Part shown: in pieces, positions 1 through 9,117 of the stretch
How positions within the stretch are numbered: position 1 is the stretch's first letter
Layout of the letters: the number at the start of each line of letters is the position of its first letter
From: Streptomyces solincola
Lineage (GTDB): Bacteria > Actinomycetota > Actinomycetes > Streptomycetales > Streptomycetaceae
Direction of reading: 5' to 3'
NCBI RefSeq assembly: GCF_002982015.1
Contig: NZ_PVLV01000085.1
Span: forward strand, 1 to 64,000
DNA: 64,000 nucleotides
Notes under the pieces: model-generated
Told to the model about the DNA's origin: nothing
The model's database searches: none
Seen by the model: only the letters and a program-made list of their open reading frames with translations
Position numbers and translations under genes: made by a program

Positions 1-63
1 CCCCCACCCGACCGGCGCGCCGCGACCTGCCGCCCCCGGCGCCCGCTGACCCCGAACGCAGTC

Positions 64-97
64 CAGGCCCGGCGCTGATCTCTCAGCACCGGGCCTG
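64..97 (-). terminator. Chromosomal terminator downstream of the original tRNA-Pro locus
   Basis: A 15-bp inverted repeat with one mismatch and a TCTC loop lies just outside attL. The tRNA is transcribed leftwards, so before integration this hairpin would have followed its 3' end. The island carries a matching hairpin with the same loop beside the intact tRNA at 53057-53092. Confidence 0.6.
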
Positions 98-111
98 ACC
101 TGGTGTTTCGG

Positions 112-156
112 CTGTCGGGGTGGCGGGATTTGAACCCACGACCTCTTCGTCCCGAA
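112..156. other. attL: attL: tRNA-Pro 3'-half copy
   Basis: The 45 bp are identical to 53106-53150. They contain the T-arm, the 3' acceptor strand and the anticodon loop of tRNA-Pro(CGG) in antisense. After position 156 the sequence departs from the tRNA, so this is a site-specific recombination scar, not a functional tRNA. Integration into a tRNA 3' half with restoration of the gene on the other side is standard for tyrosine-integrase elements. Confidence 0.93.
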
Positions 157-210
157 TGAGGTCCACCCAAGATCGACACCTGCCTATCTACTGAAACTGC
201 AGGTCAGAGG

Positions 211-250
211 GTTGGTCTGGGTTGGTGTGGCGGGGTCTCAGTTGGTCTCT
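211..250. repeat. Three short direct repeats inside attL
   Basis: The octamer-like motif GTTGGTSTSK occurs at 211, 221 and 241, about 55-95 bp inside the attL core. Clustered short direct repeats at this distance are typical arm-type binding sites for a tyrosine integrase. The function is inferred from position only. Confidence 0.45.
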
Positions 251-280
251 GGGAGAAGATCATCTCCCAGATTTCTCCCA
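249..280. repeat. Inner repeat of the left end (pairs with 52997-53037)
   Basis: A palindrome with arms CTGGGAGA and TCTCCCAG (249-270) is followed by a second CTCCCA box. The 24 bp at 257-280 match 53014-53037 at the right end with one difference and in the same orientation. Such a pair just inside both att cores suggests binding sites for the integrase, the excisionase or another element protein. Confidence 0.55.
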
Positions 281-1511
281 GCGCTTGGTGCTGGGACGGT
301 GGCCCATCGGCGCGCTGCATCCGTGGGTCGCCTTGCGGTAGCAAGTTCGCACGCTGGTCAGGGCGACTCGGGTGCTCCTGCAGGCTGGCACGAAGGCGGG
401 CAGGTGTGCGTCGTGGACACTGACGACGAGGTCACGTCGGAGAGGAGGCCGGCGGTGCCGGAGGCGAGTGAGCTGCGGACCAGCAGGTGGGTGACCGCGG
501 TGGAAGCGGACAGCGGATCGCAGATGTGGTCAGCAGGGGCAGCTGGGTGCCGCCGGTTGGCATCGGTCAGGTCGTCGACTGCAGATCGGTCGGAGCCGGA
601 GACAGGACGGTGGGCACGTGCAGTCCTTCCGGGCTGGTGGTGGTGCGGACAAGGGCGAGTGGCATCAGGAGGCGAGAGCGAGGAGCTTGGTCTCGCGGCG
701 GTCCGCGTTCGCTCGCCTCGCTGTCGTCGAGCGCGGTGTAGAGGTCAGGGAACAGGTCGTAGACCCGGCCTTCGGACAGGGCGAAGGAGGAGGGAAGGCC
801 GAGTCAGGAGTGCATGACCTGGCCTTTCTCGAAACCACCCTCGCGATTCGAACCAAGGACCTACGCATTACGAGGGTCCGCAAGATCATCAAGACTGGTG
901 CCGGACGATGCCACAGAATCCCGTTTCGCCAGGTCAGAGACATCCGTCCGTGATCACCATGACGTTGGGTCTACCCTAGTGCCGCCCAGTCCGCTCACGC
1001 AGCGCTCACGCTTCAGACCTGCGCCCGCATACCAGCACTGAGCGGTCCGCATTGCCAGTGCGGATACCGCGAACCCAAGGAATCGTCGCAGCGGATTCAC
1101 GCTGCCGGGGCGAGTGCTCATTCTGGGGTCAGCAGCCCAAGTCTCACCCAGTGCCATACGGCGGCGGGGTGCCGAGACGTCCGAAGCAAGGACGGCCACG
1201 ACGGTTACCACGGCAAGAGCCCAGGGCTCCCGGTTCTGCTGACCCAGGTGCCAGGTGGCGTGTCGACGGCAGCGGTGAGAACAGCTGTTCGCGCCGGCAG
1301 CCGAGCCGAGGGTGCGCAACGTCGCCGCTGCCGAGATAGTCACATCCACCTGCTCGGGCGGCGACTGGTCCCCTCTTGCCTGCCAGCCAGGCAAGTTCAC
1401 CGGTTGCAATGAGGGACACGCTGGAAACCTCAGCTTCCGGAATCCTCTTCGCCCGTACCGTCACCCTGCCTATGCTGCGACCCGCACCTTTCCTCGACTG
1501 ACGAGGCCGAC

Positions 1512-2948
1512 ATGCAGAAGTCATGGAACAGCGACCGCCGCCGCACCGCGATCGGTCGCTCCAGCCTCTCCGTACCGGCACGCCAGGCTCTGGCCGACCG
1601 CCAGCTCAACGCGGACCGCACGATCCTCGACTATGGCTGCGGTCGAGGCGGCGACGTCGCCTCCCTCCAGCGCCTCAATTGCAAGATCACCGGTTGGGAC
1701 CCCTACTACAGCTCGAGCACGCCGGTGGCCCCCTCCGACGTCGTCCTCCTCACCTACGTCCTGAACATCATCGAGGACCCCGTCGAGCGTCGGCAGACGC
1801 TCAAGGAGGCATGGAGGCTCGCGACCACCGTACTCATCGTCTCGGCTCGCCTCACCTGGGAGCGGTCCAAAGTCCGCGGCCAGGAGTACGGCGACGGCCT
1901 CCTCACCAGCCGGCAGACGTTCCAGCACCTCTTTAGCCCGGACGAGCTCCGGATCTACGTCGAGGAGGTCACAGGAACACGATGCGTATCAGCGGCCCCC
2001 GGCATCGTGTACGCCTTTAAGGACGACTCAGCCCGACTGGGCTACCTCGCACACCGCATCGTCCCCGACGCCGAGTGGCTCGCTTCAGCCGATACCACTT
2101 CCGCTATCGCCTCGCTGGTCGACTACGTCGAACGGCGTGGCCGTCCGCCCCGTGTCGACGAGATGCCCCGGCCGATGGCCGAACAGCTCGCCCACCTGAA
2201 ACCCGGCGAACTTAAGCGCCTCATACGCGACTCCGTCGACGCCGAGAAGGTCTCCGAGGGCGCCAAGCGCACGACGCTGAACACGCTGCTGTTCCTCGCC
2301 GTCGAGCTCTTCAACGGCCGAGGTCCGTTCAGCAGCCTCCCCCTCGGCGTCCAGCTCGACGTCCGTTCGTTCTTCACCTCGTACAAGGAAGCCTGCAGGC
2401 GCTCCGACCGTCTGCTCCTCAAGCTCCGGGACGACACCTATGTCCGGGCCGCCATGAACGCATCCAGCGTCGGCAAGATCACCCCGACCGCGCTGTACGT
2501 GCACCGCCGGGCGATCGACCGGATGCCGACAGTTTTGCGCCTGTACGAGCACTGCGCCTCCGTCGCCGCTGGCCGGCCTCAGGAATGGACCATCGCCAAG
2601 CTGAAGCACCAGGGGCGAGCCATCAGCTGGCTCGACTACCCGGAGTTCGACAAGGACCCACACCCGCGGATCACTTCCTCGTACCTCGTAGATCTCAAGA
2701 CCCTCGAGACCTCGCACATGTCCTACGCGAACTCTCCTAACCGTCCTTTGCTCCACCGCAAGCACGAATTCCTGGCGCCCGACGACCCGGACGCGCCGCG
2801 TTACCGCCGTCTAACCGAGTTGGAGCTACGCGCCGGCCTCTACGAGAATCCGCACCTGATCGGCACCGAGAATGGCTGGGAGGCCGAACTGATCAGGTGC
2901 GGTCGCATGCTTCGGGGACACCGGCTGGTCCAGCGCCCCGAAGACTGA
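1512..2948 (+). CDS. DNA phosphorothioation-associated putative methyltransferase
   Basis: This 478-aa protein has an N-terminal class I SAM-binding motif (LDYGCGRGGDV, about residues 38-48), a post-I acidic region and a long C-terminal part without known catalytic motifs. The overall pattern and position match the family named DNA phosphorothioation-associated putative methyltransferase, which co-occurs with dnd genes; its substrate is not known. The gene ends 13 bp from the end of dndA and is convergent with it, so it is probably transcribed alone from the left. The start is the ATG at 1512 with a weak GAGG upstream. Family assignment is from recall of the signature and the context. Confidence 0.8.
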   Translation: MQKSWNSDRRRTAIGRSSLSVPARQALADRQLNADRTILDYGCGRGGDVASLQRLNCKITGWDPYYSSSTPVAPSDVVLLTYVLNIIEDPVERRQTLKEAWRLATTVLIVSARLTWERSKVRGQEYGDGLLTSRQTFQHLFSPDELRIYVEEVTGTRCVSAAPGIVYAFKDDSARLGYLAHRIVPDAEWLASADTTSAIASLVDYVERRGRPPRVDEMPRPMAEQLAHLKPGELKRLIRDSVDAEKVSEGAKRTTLNTLLFLAVELFNGRGPFSSLPLGVQLDVRSFFTSYKEACRRSDRLLLKLRDDTYVRAAMNASSVGKITPTALYVHRRAIDRMPTVLRLYEHCASVAAGRPQEWTIAKLKHQGRAISWLDYPEFDKDPHPRITSSYLVDLKTLETSHMSYANSPNRPLLHRKHEFLAPDDPDAPRYRRLTELELRAGLYENPHLIGTENGWEAELIRCGRMLRGHRLVQRPED

Positions 2949-2961
2949 GCAGCTCAAACGG

Positions 2962-4134
2962 TCAGGGGGCATCCGGTTGCATGTACGCGATCATCTCCGC
3001 CAAGCCGTCCGGGTCGAAGTCCGAGACCTGCCCGGGGAACCACGAGAAGCGGAGGCCATTGGTGGCCACCTCCTCCGGGAGGCCCATTGCGGTCAGCACG
3101 TGGCTCGGTGTGTACGAGGCGCTGGTGCATGCGGAACCGGTCGCCACGGCCACCTGGTCCTTGATCCGTACGATCAGGGCCTCGGCGTTGAGCCCGTCGA
3201 AAGTCACATTGAGGATGTGCGGGACCGCGTGGTCGGCATCACCGTTGATCTGGAAGCGGGTCTTCCCGAGCGCGGCGAGCAGCCGCTCCCGCATCTCCTT
3301 CGCGTCCCGTTCCCACCGCGACCGGTTCTCCTGGAAGACCTTGGATGCTTCGTACAGCCCCATAATTAGTGGCACGGGAAGCGTCCCTGGGCGCAGCTTT
3401 CGTTCCTGTCCGCCGCCAAACATGATCGGCTCCAGCGGCACCTTGTCCCAGCCGCGACGCCGGGTCACCAGAGCGCCGATCCCCTTGGGTGCACCGATCT
3501 TGTGGCCGCTGATGCTGGTCAAATCGATGGGCGCCTTCAGGTCTTCGGGAACCTTCGCGTACCCCTGCGCGGCATCGACGTGGAGATAAGTCGGGGTCTT
3601 CTGGAGCTTCTCCGCCAGCTCGGCCACGGGCTGGATGACGCCTGTCTCATTGTTCACGTGCATTAGCGAGACGAGCAGGGTGTCTGGCCTCAGCTTCTCC
3701 AGCACGGCCTCCGTAGAAATCCGCCCCGAGGGGCCGGGCTTGAGGAAATCGACCTCGAACCCCTGCTTCTCCTGCAGATGCAGCAGGGGCTCGATGACCG
3801 CCTTGTGCTCGATAGCGGAGGTGATGATGTGCTTCCGGGCATGCTTCTCGCCGTACGGGGCCATGCCGAGCAGCGCGATGTTGTTGGACTCCGTCGCTCC
3901 ACTGGTGAAGATGACCTCTTCGGTCCTCACACCGACTGTCCCGGCGAGGAACGCCCTGGCCTCCTGGACCGCTTTCTTTGCCCGGGCTCCGTACTCATGG
4001 GTGCGGCTGCCGGCGTTGCCGAAGTCCTCGGTCATCCAGTGGAGCACCACGTCAGCCACCCGCGGCTCCACACGGGTCGTTGCCGCCACATCCAGATACG
4101 CCACCACCGCGCTCACCCATCCCAGAGCAATCAT
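2962..4134 (-). CDS. dndA: DndA cysteine desulfurase
   Basis: This PLP-dependent cysteine desulfurase of the IscS/NifS class has about 390 aa. It supplies persulfide sulfur for DNA phosphorothioation and, in studied strains, also assembles the iron-sulfur cluster of DndC. Visible features are the PLP-lysine motif SGHKIGAPKG (about residue 210), the ATESNN segment and the catalytic-cysteine motif GSACTSAS (about residue 335). It is divergent from dndBCDE, the arrangement known from S. lividans. The ATG at 4134 gives an N-terminal extension relative to homologs. A GTG at 4116 preceded by GGGATGG is a good alternative, because homologs begin just before YLDVAATT. Confidence 0.93.
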   Translation of the reverse strand: MIALGWVSAVVAYLDVAATTRVEPRVADVVLHWMTEDFGNAGSRTHEYGARAKKAVQEARAFLAGTVGVRTEEVIFTSGATESNNIALLGMAPYGEKHARKHIITSAIEHKAVIEPLLHLQEKQGFEVDFLKPGPSGRISTEAVLEKLRPDTLLVSLMHVNNETGVIQPVAELAEKLQKTPTYLHVDAAQGYAKVPEDLKAPIDLTSISGHKIGAPKGIGALVTRRRGWDKVPLEPIMFGGGQERKLRPGTLPVPLIMGLYEASKVFQENRSRWERDAKEMRERLLAALGKTRFQINGDADHAVPHILNVTFDGLNAEALIVRIKDQVAVATGSACTSASYTPSHVLTAMGLPEEVATNGLRFSWFPGQVSDFDPDGLAEMIAYMQPDAP

Positions 4135-4146
4135 CCCGTTACCGGG

Positions 4147-4166
4147 TACGTCAAACCGTTAACGTA
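4147..4166. promoter_or_regulatory. dnd operator copy 1 (TACG-N12-CGTA), dndA side
   Basis: The site reads TACGTCAA, four bases, TTAACGTA: a palindrome 12 bp upstream of the dndA ATG. A mirror-image copy lies before dndB at 4331-4350; 16 of 20 positions match in inverted alignment. From memory, Salmonella DndB represses its operon by binding TACG-N10-CGTA, so these are candidate DndB-autoregulated operators with a two-base-longer spacer. Confidence 0.65.
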
Positions 4167-4330
4167 CACGCATGCTTGGCTGACGCACAGCGCAGCTCCT
4201 CAAAGTAGTCAACGCAGACATCGCGGTACGCCTTCCCGGGCAGGAACGCCCTTCGCGCGAGCCGGGCGTACCTCCAGACATGCCGGTGCGTCTTACGTAC
4301 GTGAAGGTGACGTGACTTCATCGAGCTTCG

Positions 4331-4350
4331 TACGTTAAACGGATGACGTA
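4331..4350. promoter_or_regulatory. dnd operator copy 2 (TACG-N12-CGTA), dndB side
   Basis: The site reads TACGTTAA, four bases, ATGACGTA and ends 15 bp before the dndB GTG. It is the inverted counterpart of 4147-4166. A weaker third set of TACG/CGTG boxes lies at 4294-4314. The two strong copies would let one regulator control both divergent transcripts. Confidence 0.65.
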
Positions 4351-4365
4351 CGCTAAGGTTGCCGG

Positions 4366-5505
4366 GTGGAGATCAAAGCAGCGACACCAGCGACCCGAGT
4401 CGTAGCTCCGCGCACCGCAACGGGGTTCGAGTACACGTTCCCGGCGATCCGCGGCATCCAGGCAGGGCGCGAGTATTACGTCTCGATGTGCCCCCTGCGC
4501 CTCATCCCAAAGATCTTTATCTTCGACGAAGACGAGCTCTCGCCGGAACTGCGCGCCCAGCGGCTCCTCAACAAGGGGCGCCTCCCGGCACTCACGAAGT
4601 ACATTCTGGACAATCCAGGTGATTACGTCTTCAGTGCTTTGACCGCATCCGTCGACGGCGACGTGGAGTTCGACCATCTCGGCTCCGACGGCAACGCCTT
4701 CCGTGCCGGGCAGCTGCGCATCCCCATGGACTCCCGCTTCCTGATCAACGACGGCCAGCACCGGCGCGCAGCCATCGAGCACGCCCTCAAGGAGAACCCG
4801 GACATTGGCAACGAGACGATCGCCATCGTCTTCTTCCACGACGCGGGGCTCGCCCGCTCGCAGCAGATGTTCGCGGACCTCAACCGGCACGCAGTGCGTC
4901 CGGCCCGGTCCATCGGCGTCCTCTATGACCACCGGGACAGCGAAGCCCAGGTCGCGCGCTCGCTGGCCGGCCAGTGCAAGGTCTTCAAGGGCTACGTCGA
5001 GATGGAGAAGAGTACCCTCTCCGCCCGTTCCCGGATGATGTTCACCTTGAGCGCTCTCTACTACGGCACCCAGTCCCTCCTGCAGGGCCTGGAGATCGAG
5101 ACAGACGCCGCAGCCGAGCTGGCGCAGGAGTACTGGGAGCACATCGACACGACGCTTCCCGAGTGGGAGATGGTTCGCAAGCGAGAGCTCTCGGCACCCG
5201 AGATGCGGCGCGACTTCATCCACAGTCACGGCATCGCATTGCACGCTCTCGGCCGCATCGGAAATTCCCTACTTCGGGAATCCACCGCGCCCAGTAAATG
5301 GAAACGGAAACTCTCCCCTCTGAAGAAGGTCGACTGGACTCGGTCAAACACAGACTGGGAGGGCCGTGCCATCGTCGGCGGCCGTGTCTCCAAAAGCCAC
5401 CAAAATGTAACTCTTACAGTCAACTACCTACGCAATCACCTGCGCCTCGGCCTCAGCGCCGAAGAGCAGCGGGTAGAGGACGCATACCTGCGAGGCGAAG
5501 CATGA
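4366..5505 (+). CDS. dndB: DndB, DGQHR-domain regulator of phosphorothioation
   Basis: This 379-aa protein carries the family hallmark DGQHRRAAIE (about residues 128-137). DndB is a non-essential member of the modification system that acts as a negative transcriptional regulator and influences modification sites in studied hosts. The GTG start at 4366 has only a weak AAGG upstream and lies 15 bp from an operator-like palindrome. The gene overlaps dndC in an ATGA arrangement, showing it is the first gene of the dndBCDE operon. The length is usual for the family and no defect is visible. Confidence 0.94.
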   Translation: MEIKAATPATRVVAPRTATGFEYTFPAIRGIQAGREYYVSMCPLRLIPKIFIFDEDELSPELRAQRLLNKGRLPALTKYILDNPGDYVFSALTASVDGDVEFDHLGSDGNAFRAGQLRIPMDSRFLINDGQHRRAAIEHALKENPDIGNETIAIVFFHDAGLARSQQMFADLNRHAVRPARSIGVLYDHRDSEAQVARSLAGQCKVFKGYVEMEKSTLSARSRMMFTLSALYYGTQSLLQGLEIETDAAAELAQEYWEHIDTTLPEWEMVRKRELSAPEMRRDFIHSHGIALHALGRIGNSLLRESTAPSKWKRKLSPLKKVDWTRSNTDWEGRAIVGGRVSKSHQNVTLTVNYLRNHLRLGLSAEEQRVEDAYLRGEA

Positions 5506-7100
5506 GCACCATCCCTCTGCAACTCGGCATCACGCCGGTGCGGCGGAAGCCGTTCGACGGGCGACCCCTCGAAGAGGTCATCGCCAAGCTCTCAGACGAG
5601 GTTCGTGAGCTCTACACCGCCGACCAGGTGCCCTGGGTCATCGGATACAGCGGCGGCAAGGACTCCACCGCTGTCCTTCAGCTCGTATGGAACGCTATCG
5701 CCGCTCTGCCGGCGGAGCAGCGCACCAAGACGGTCCACGTCATCAGCACCGACACCCTCGTCGAGAACCCCGTCGTCGCGGCGTGGGTGACGACATCCCT
5801 GGAGACGATGGAGAAAGCCGCCGCCAAGCAGGGCCTCCCTATCGAGCCTCATCGCCTGACGCCGGAGATCAAGGACACCTTCTGGGTCAACCTGATCGGT
5901 CGGGGCTACCCGGCACCGCGCCCCAAGTTCCGCTGGTGCACCGAGCGCCTCAAGATCAAGCCCTCCAACTCCTTCATTCGGAACGTCGTGGCAGCACATG
6001 GCGAGGCGATCATGGTGCTCGGTATCCGTAAGACCGAGAGCCAGGCGCGCGCCCGTGCCATGGAGAAGCACGAGAAGCGACGCGTCCGTGATCGTCTCTC
6101 CCCCAATGCAAACCTTCCCAACTCCCTCGTCTACAGCCCGGTCGAAGACTGGACCAACGACGACGTCTGGGAATACCTGATGCAGAAGCCCAACCCGTGG
6201 GGCTACAACAATCAGGATCTCCTCACCATGTACCAGGGCGCCTCCGGCGATGGCGAGTGCCCGCTCGTGGTCGACTCGACCACTCCCTCCTGCGGCTCTA
6301 GCCGCTTCGGGTGCTGGACGTGCACACTCGTCGAGCAGGACAAGTCGATGTCGGCGATGATCCAGAACGACGAGGAGAAGGAGTGGATGAGGCCGCTCCT
6401 GGACCTCCGCGACAAGCTCGACGCCCCGTTTGGCTATTTCGAAGAGGGCGAGGAAGGACTCCCCGCCGGCCGGAAGCTCCCGTATCCCCGCCCTGACCAG
6501 CCGGCCCGAGACTTCCGCCGCATGAACGGCAGGGTCATGGTCTACACGCGGCGGACTGATGGCGAAGAGGTCCCGATCCACGGCCCGTACCTGCAGAAGT
6601 TCCGCCAGGACTGGCTCAAGGACCTGCTGGACGCCCAGACGTGGATTCGCGCCAACGCGCCGGAGCACGTCAAGAACATCGAGCTGATCACCCTCGACGA
6701 GCTGCACGAGATCCGCCGCATCTGGGTCTTCGACAAGCACGAGGTGGAGGACTCCCTCCCCCGTATCTACAAGGAGTCCACGGGCGAGGACTTCCCAGGC
6801 GGACCTCTGGACGAGCAGCTCGTCATGGGCGCAGACGAGATGGAGCTCCTGAAGGAGCTCTGCGGGGACGACGACCTGCACTACGACATGGTCCGCGAGC
6901 TTCTCTCCGTCGAGCGCAAGTACCGAACAATGTCCCGACGCGCTGGCCTCTTCCAAGCCCTGGAGACCGCTGTAAAGAAGGGTTACTACGAGGACAGCGC
7001 CGACGCCATCGACTTCGCGCAGCGCAAGAACAAGTGGCGTGAGGAATCGCAGACCCACCTGACCCTGGACGAAGAAACCAATATCGATGCTCCTGCGTAA
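5502..7100 (+). CDS. dndC: DndC, PAPS-reductase-like sulfurtransferase
   Basis: This 532-aa protein has the PP-loop ATP pyrophosphatase motif SGGKDST (about residues 50-56) and a cluster of four cysteines at about residues 253-274 (C, C, C and CWTC) expected to bind a 4Fe-4S cluster. DndC activates and transfers sulfur for replacement of a non-bridging phosphate oxygen in DNA. The ATG at 5502 overlaps the dndB stop, and the C-terminus overlaps dndD by 14 nt. This tight coupling indicates stoichiometric expression of the modification complex. All key motifs are intact. Confidence 0.95.
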   Translation: MSTIPLQLGITPVRRKPFDGRPLEEVIAKLSDEVRELYTADQVPWVIGYSGGKDSTAVLQLVWNAIAALPAEQRTKTVHVISTDTLVENPVVAAWVTTSLETMEKAAAKQGLPIEPHRLTPEIKDTFWVNLIGRGYPAPRPKFRWCTERLKIKPSNSFIRNVVAAHGEAIMVLGIRKTESQARARAMEKHEKRRVRDRLSPNANLPNSLVYSPVEDWTNDDVWEYLMQKPNPWGYNNQDLLTMYQGASGDGECPLVVDSTTPSCGSSRFGCWTCTLVEQDKSMSAMIQNDEEKEWMRPLLDLRDKLDAPFGYFEEGEEGLPAGRKLPYPRPDQPARDFRRMNGRVMVYTRRTDGEEVPIHGPYLQKFRQDWLKDLLDAQTWIRANAPEHVKNIELITLDELHEIRRIWVFDKHEVEDSLPRIYKESTGEDFPGGPLDEQLVMGADEMELLKELCGDDDLHYDMVRELLSVERKYRTMSRRAGLFQALETAVKKGYYEDSADAIDFAQRKNKWREESQTHLTLDEETNIDAPA

Positions 7101-9117
7101 GATCACTCTCGAAGAGTTCGGGGCTTACCGCGGCACCCAGTCGCTGGATCTGACCACCAAGACGAACAAGCCGATCGTCCTCATCGGCGGCCTCAATGGC
7201 TGCGGCAAGACTACCCTCCTCGACGCCATCCAGCTGGCACTGTACGGGCCGCGAGCGCGTTGCAGCGGTCGCGGCAGCAGGTCGTACGAGACGTACCTCC
7301 GCGAGAGCATCAACCGGCAAGCCGACCCCACCCGCGGTGCGCAGATCATCCTGGAGTTCACGGTCACGGTGGACGGCACGGAGCACTACTACAAGGTGGT
7401 CCGCAGCTGGCACACCAGCGGCAAGACGACGCTTAAGGAATTCGTGAACGCGTTCGTCGACGAGGAGTACGGCTCCAGGGCGAAGCCGGGGCGACGCGTC
7501 GAACCTGAGCTGAAGTACAGCCGGGTTCTCAGCCAGGAGTGGGCCGATCACATCGAGAGTCTGCTCCCGCTCGAGGTCGCCTCGCTGTCGTTTTTCGACG
7601 GAGAGAAGATCGAATCGCTCGCCGACCCCGAGCGCGCGGCATCAGTCATCGAATCGGCCATCCACTCGCTGCTCGGTGTCAGCACCGTCCAGCAGCTCCG
7701 TACGGACCTGCTCGCGCTCCAGCGCCGGCAGAAGCTGTCGGACGAAGAGCAGCACCTGATGGACAAGATCCACGCGGAGGAGCAGGAACGGCAGGCGGCC
7801 GACGCCGCTCTGGAGAATGCAGAACAACGGGCCGCGCAGCGCAACAGCGAGCTCGTCAAAGCTCGGCGCACTCTCGAAACGCTGGAGGCTGCCTACAAGC
7901 AGGAGGGCGGAAACCTCTTCGAGCGTCGCGTCGAGATCGAGCACGAGTACGCGCAGGTTTCCGCTCGACTCGCCGAAATCCGCAGCTCCCTCGTCCAGTT
8001 GGCTGCAGGCCCGCTTCCGCTCCTGATGATGGGAAGTCACCTCAAGGAACTGCGCAAGCAGGCTGGTCGCGAGCGGACGGCAGCCGAGTCCCACCAGGTA
8101 CTGGGGGTGCTCGAAGAGCGTGACCAGTGGCTACTGGACATGCTCCCTGACGAGGCGAAGGCCGCTGTAATGGAGAAGCTGGAGGCTGACCGCGCCAAGC
8201 GCGCCAAGTCCGCTGGCCTCAAGGTGGATCTCGGCCTCTCCCCAGACACGCTCCCCCAGCTGTCGGCACTCGACGAGGCACTCAGTCGCGACAAGGCACG
8301 AGCTGCCGAGCTCCTTCAGCAGGCTGCGGAAGCCGCCGAAGAGAGTGTGCAGCTGGAGCGTCAGCTGGCAGGTGTACCGGCCAAGAGCAAGGTCGAGGCC
8401 ATCCAGAAGAAGCGTGAAGACCAGCTCCAGGAAGTCGCACGTCTGGAACGGGAGCACGAGAACAGCCTCAACAACGTCGACGAGTTGAAGCGCCGCCTCG
8501 AATACGTCTCCGCCTCTCTTCAGCGTGCCCATGAAGAGTTCGTTCGCACCAAGGTGAAGGCCGAAGAGGTCGAGCGGATCATCAAGTACTCGGAGAAGGC
8601 CCGGAAGACGCTGGAAAAGTTCGGCGATGCCCTCCTCAAGCGGCACATCAGCCGCCTCGAGGTAGCAATGCTCACGAGCTTCCAGACCCTCATGCGCAAG
8701 CAGGGCCTGGTGAACGACCTCCGCATCGATACCGACAAATTCACGCTCACCCTGGCTGACACCGACGGCCAACCGATCGATCCCGGCCGTCTCAGCGCGG
8801 GCGAGCGACAGCTACTCGCCGTCTCCCTACTCTGGGGCTTGATGAAGGTCGCCGGCAACCGCCTGCCCAGCGTCATCGACACGCCGCTCGGCCGGCTCGA
8901 CAGCCGCCACCGCGAGCACTTGGTGGACCGATACTTCCCATACGCCAGCGACCAAGTCCTCCTTCTCTCCACCGATGAGGAGATCGACGAGTACCTGCTT
9001 GGCCGCCTCGAGAAGTCCGTCGCCCACACCTACACCCTGGTTCACGACGACACCACCTTCACCACCAGCGTCGTCGAGGGTTACTGGTGGAACGTAGGAG
9101 CCAGCAATGTCGCTTGA
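7087..9117 (+). CDS. dndD: DndD, SMC-like ATPase of DNA phosphorothioation
   Basis: This 676-aa protein has a Walker A motif GGLNGCGKTT (about residues 35-44), a long central coiled coil rich in Glu, Ala and Arg (about residues 220-510), an ABC signature LSAGERQ (about 568) and Walker B VIDTPLGRLD (about 595). This is the SMC/Rad50 layout of DndD, thought to nick or open DNA so sulfur can be inserted. It overlaps dndC at the 5' end and dndE by 11 nt at the 3' end. A second, different SMC-like ATPase (14676-16754) lies in the presumed restriction operon. Confidence 0.95.
   Translation: MLLRKITLEEFGAYRGTQSLDLTTKTNKPIVLIGGLNGCGKTTLLDAIQLALYGPRARCSGRGSRSYETYLRESINRQADPTRGAQIILEFTVTVDGTEHYYKVVRSWHTSGKTTLKEFVNAFVDEEYGSRAKPGRRVEPELKYSRVLSQEWADHIESLLPLEVASLSFFDGEKIESLADPERAASVIESAIHSLLGVSTVQQLRTDLLALQRRQKLSDEEQHLMDKIHAEEQERQAADAALENAEQRAAQRNSELVKARRTLETLEAAYKQEGGNLFERRVEIEHEYAQVSARLAEIRSSLVQLAAGPLPLLMMGSHLKELRKQAGRERTAAESHQVLGVLEERDQWLLDMLPDEAKAAVMEKLEADRAKRAKSAGLKVDLGLSPDTLPQLSALDEALSRDKARAAELLQQAAEAAEESVQLERQLAGVPAKSKVEAIQKKREDQLQEVARLEREHENSLNNVDELKRRLEYVSASLQRAHEEFVRTKVKAEEVERIIKYSEKARKTLEKFGDALLKRHISRLEVAMLTSFQTLMRKQGLVNDLRIDTDKFTLTLADTDGQPIDPGRLSAGERQLLAVSLLWGLMKVAGNRLPSVIDTPLGRLDSRHREHLVDRYFPYASDQVLLLSTDEEIDEYLLGRLEKSVAHTYTLVHDDTTFTTSVVEGYWWNVGASNVA

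Larger units (their letters stand above)
157..1511. other. Left-end non-coding region of the island
   Basis: About 1.35 kb without a credible gene. Open frames exist on both strands, as expected at this GC content, but none shows a recognisable domain or a convincing ribosome binding site with a start. It contains the repeats listed at 211-280. Around 835-890, on the minus strand, there is a stretch resembling the 3' half of a tRNA with a CGT anticodon, without foldable arms. Confidence 0.6.

Noticed and set aside
113-190. A second tRNA-Pro gene at the left end
   Set aside because: Only the 3' half matches; the 5' half is unrelated sequence, so it is the attL scar.
954-1581. Minus-strand open frames in the left-end region
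   Set aside because: No convincing start, no recognisable domain, and several frames overlap equally well.
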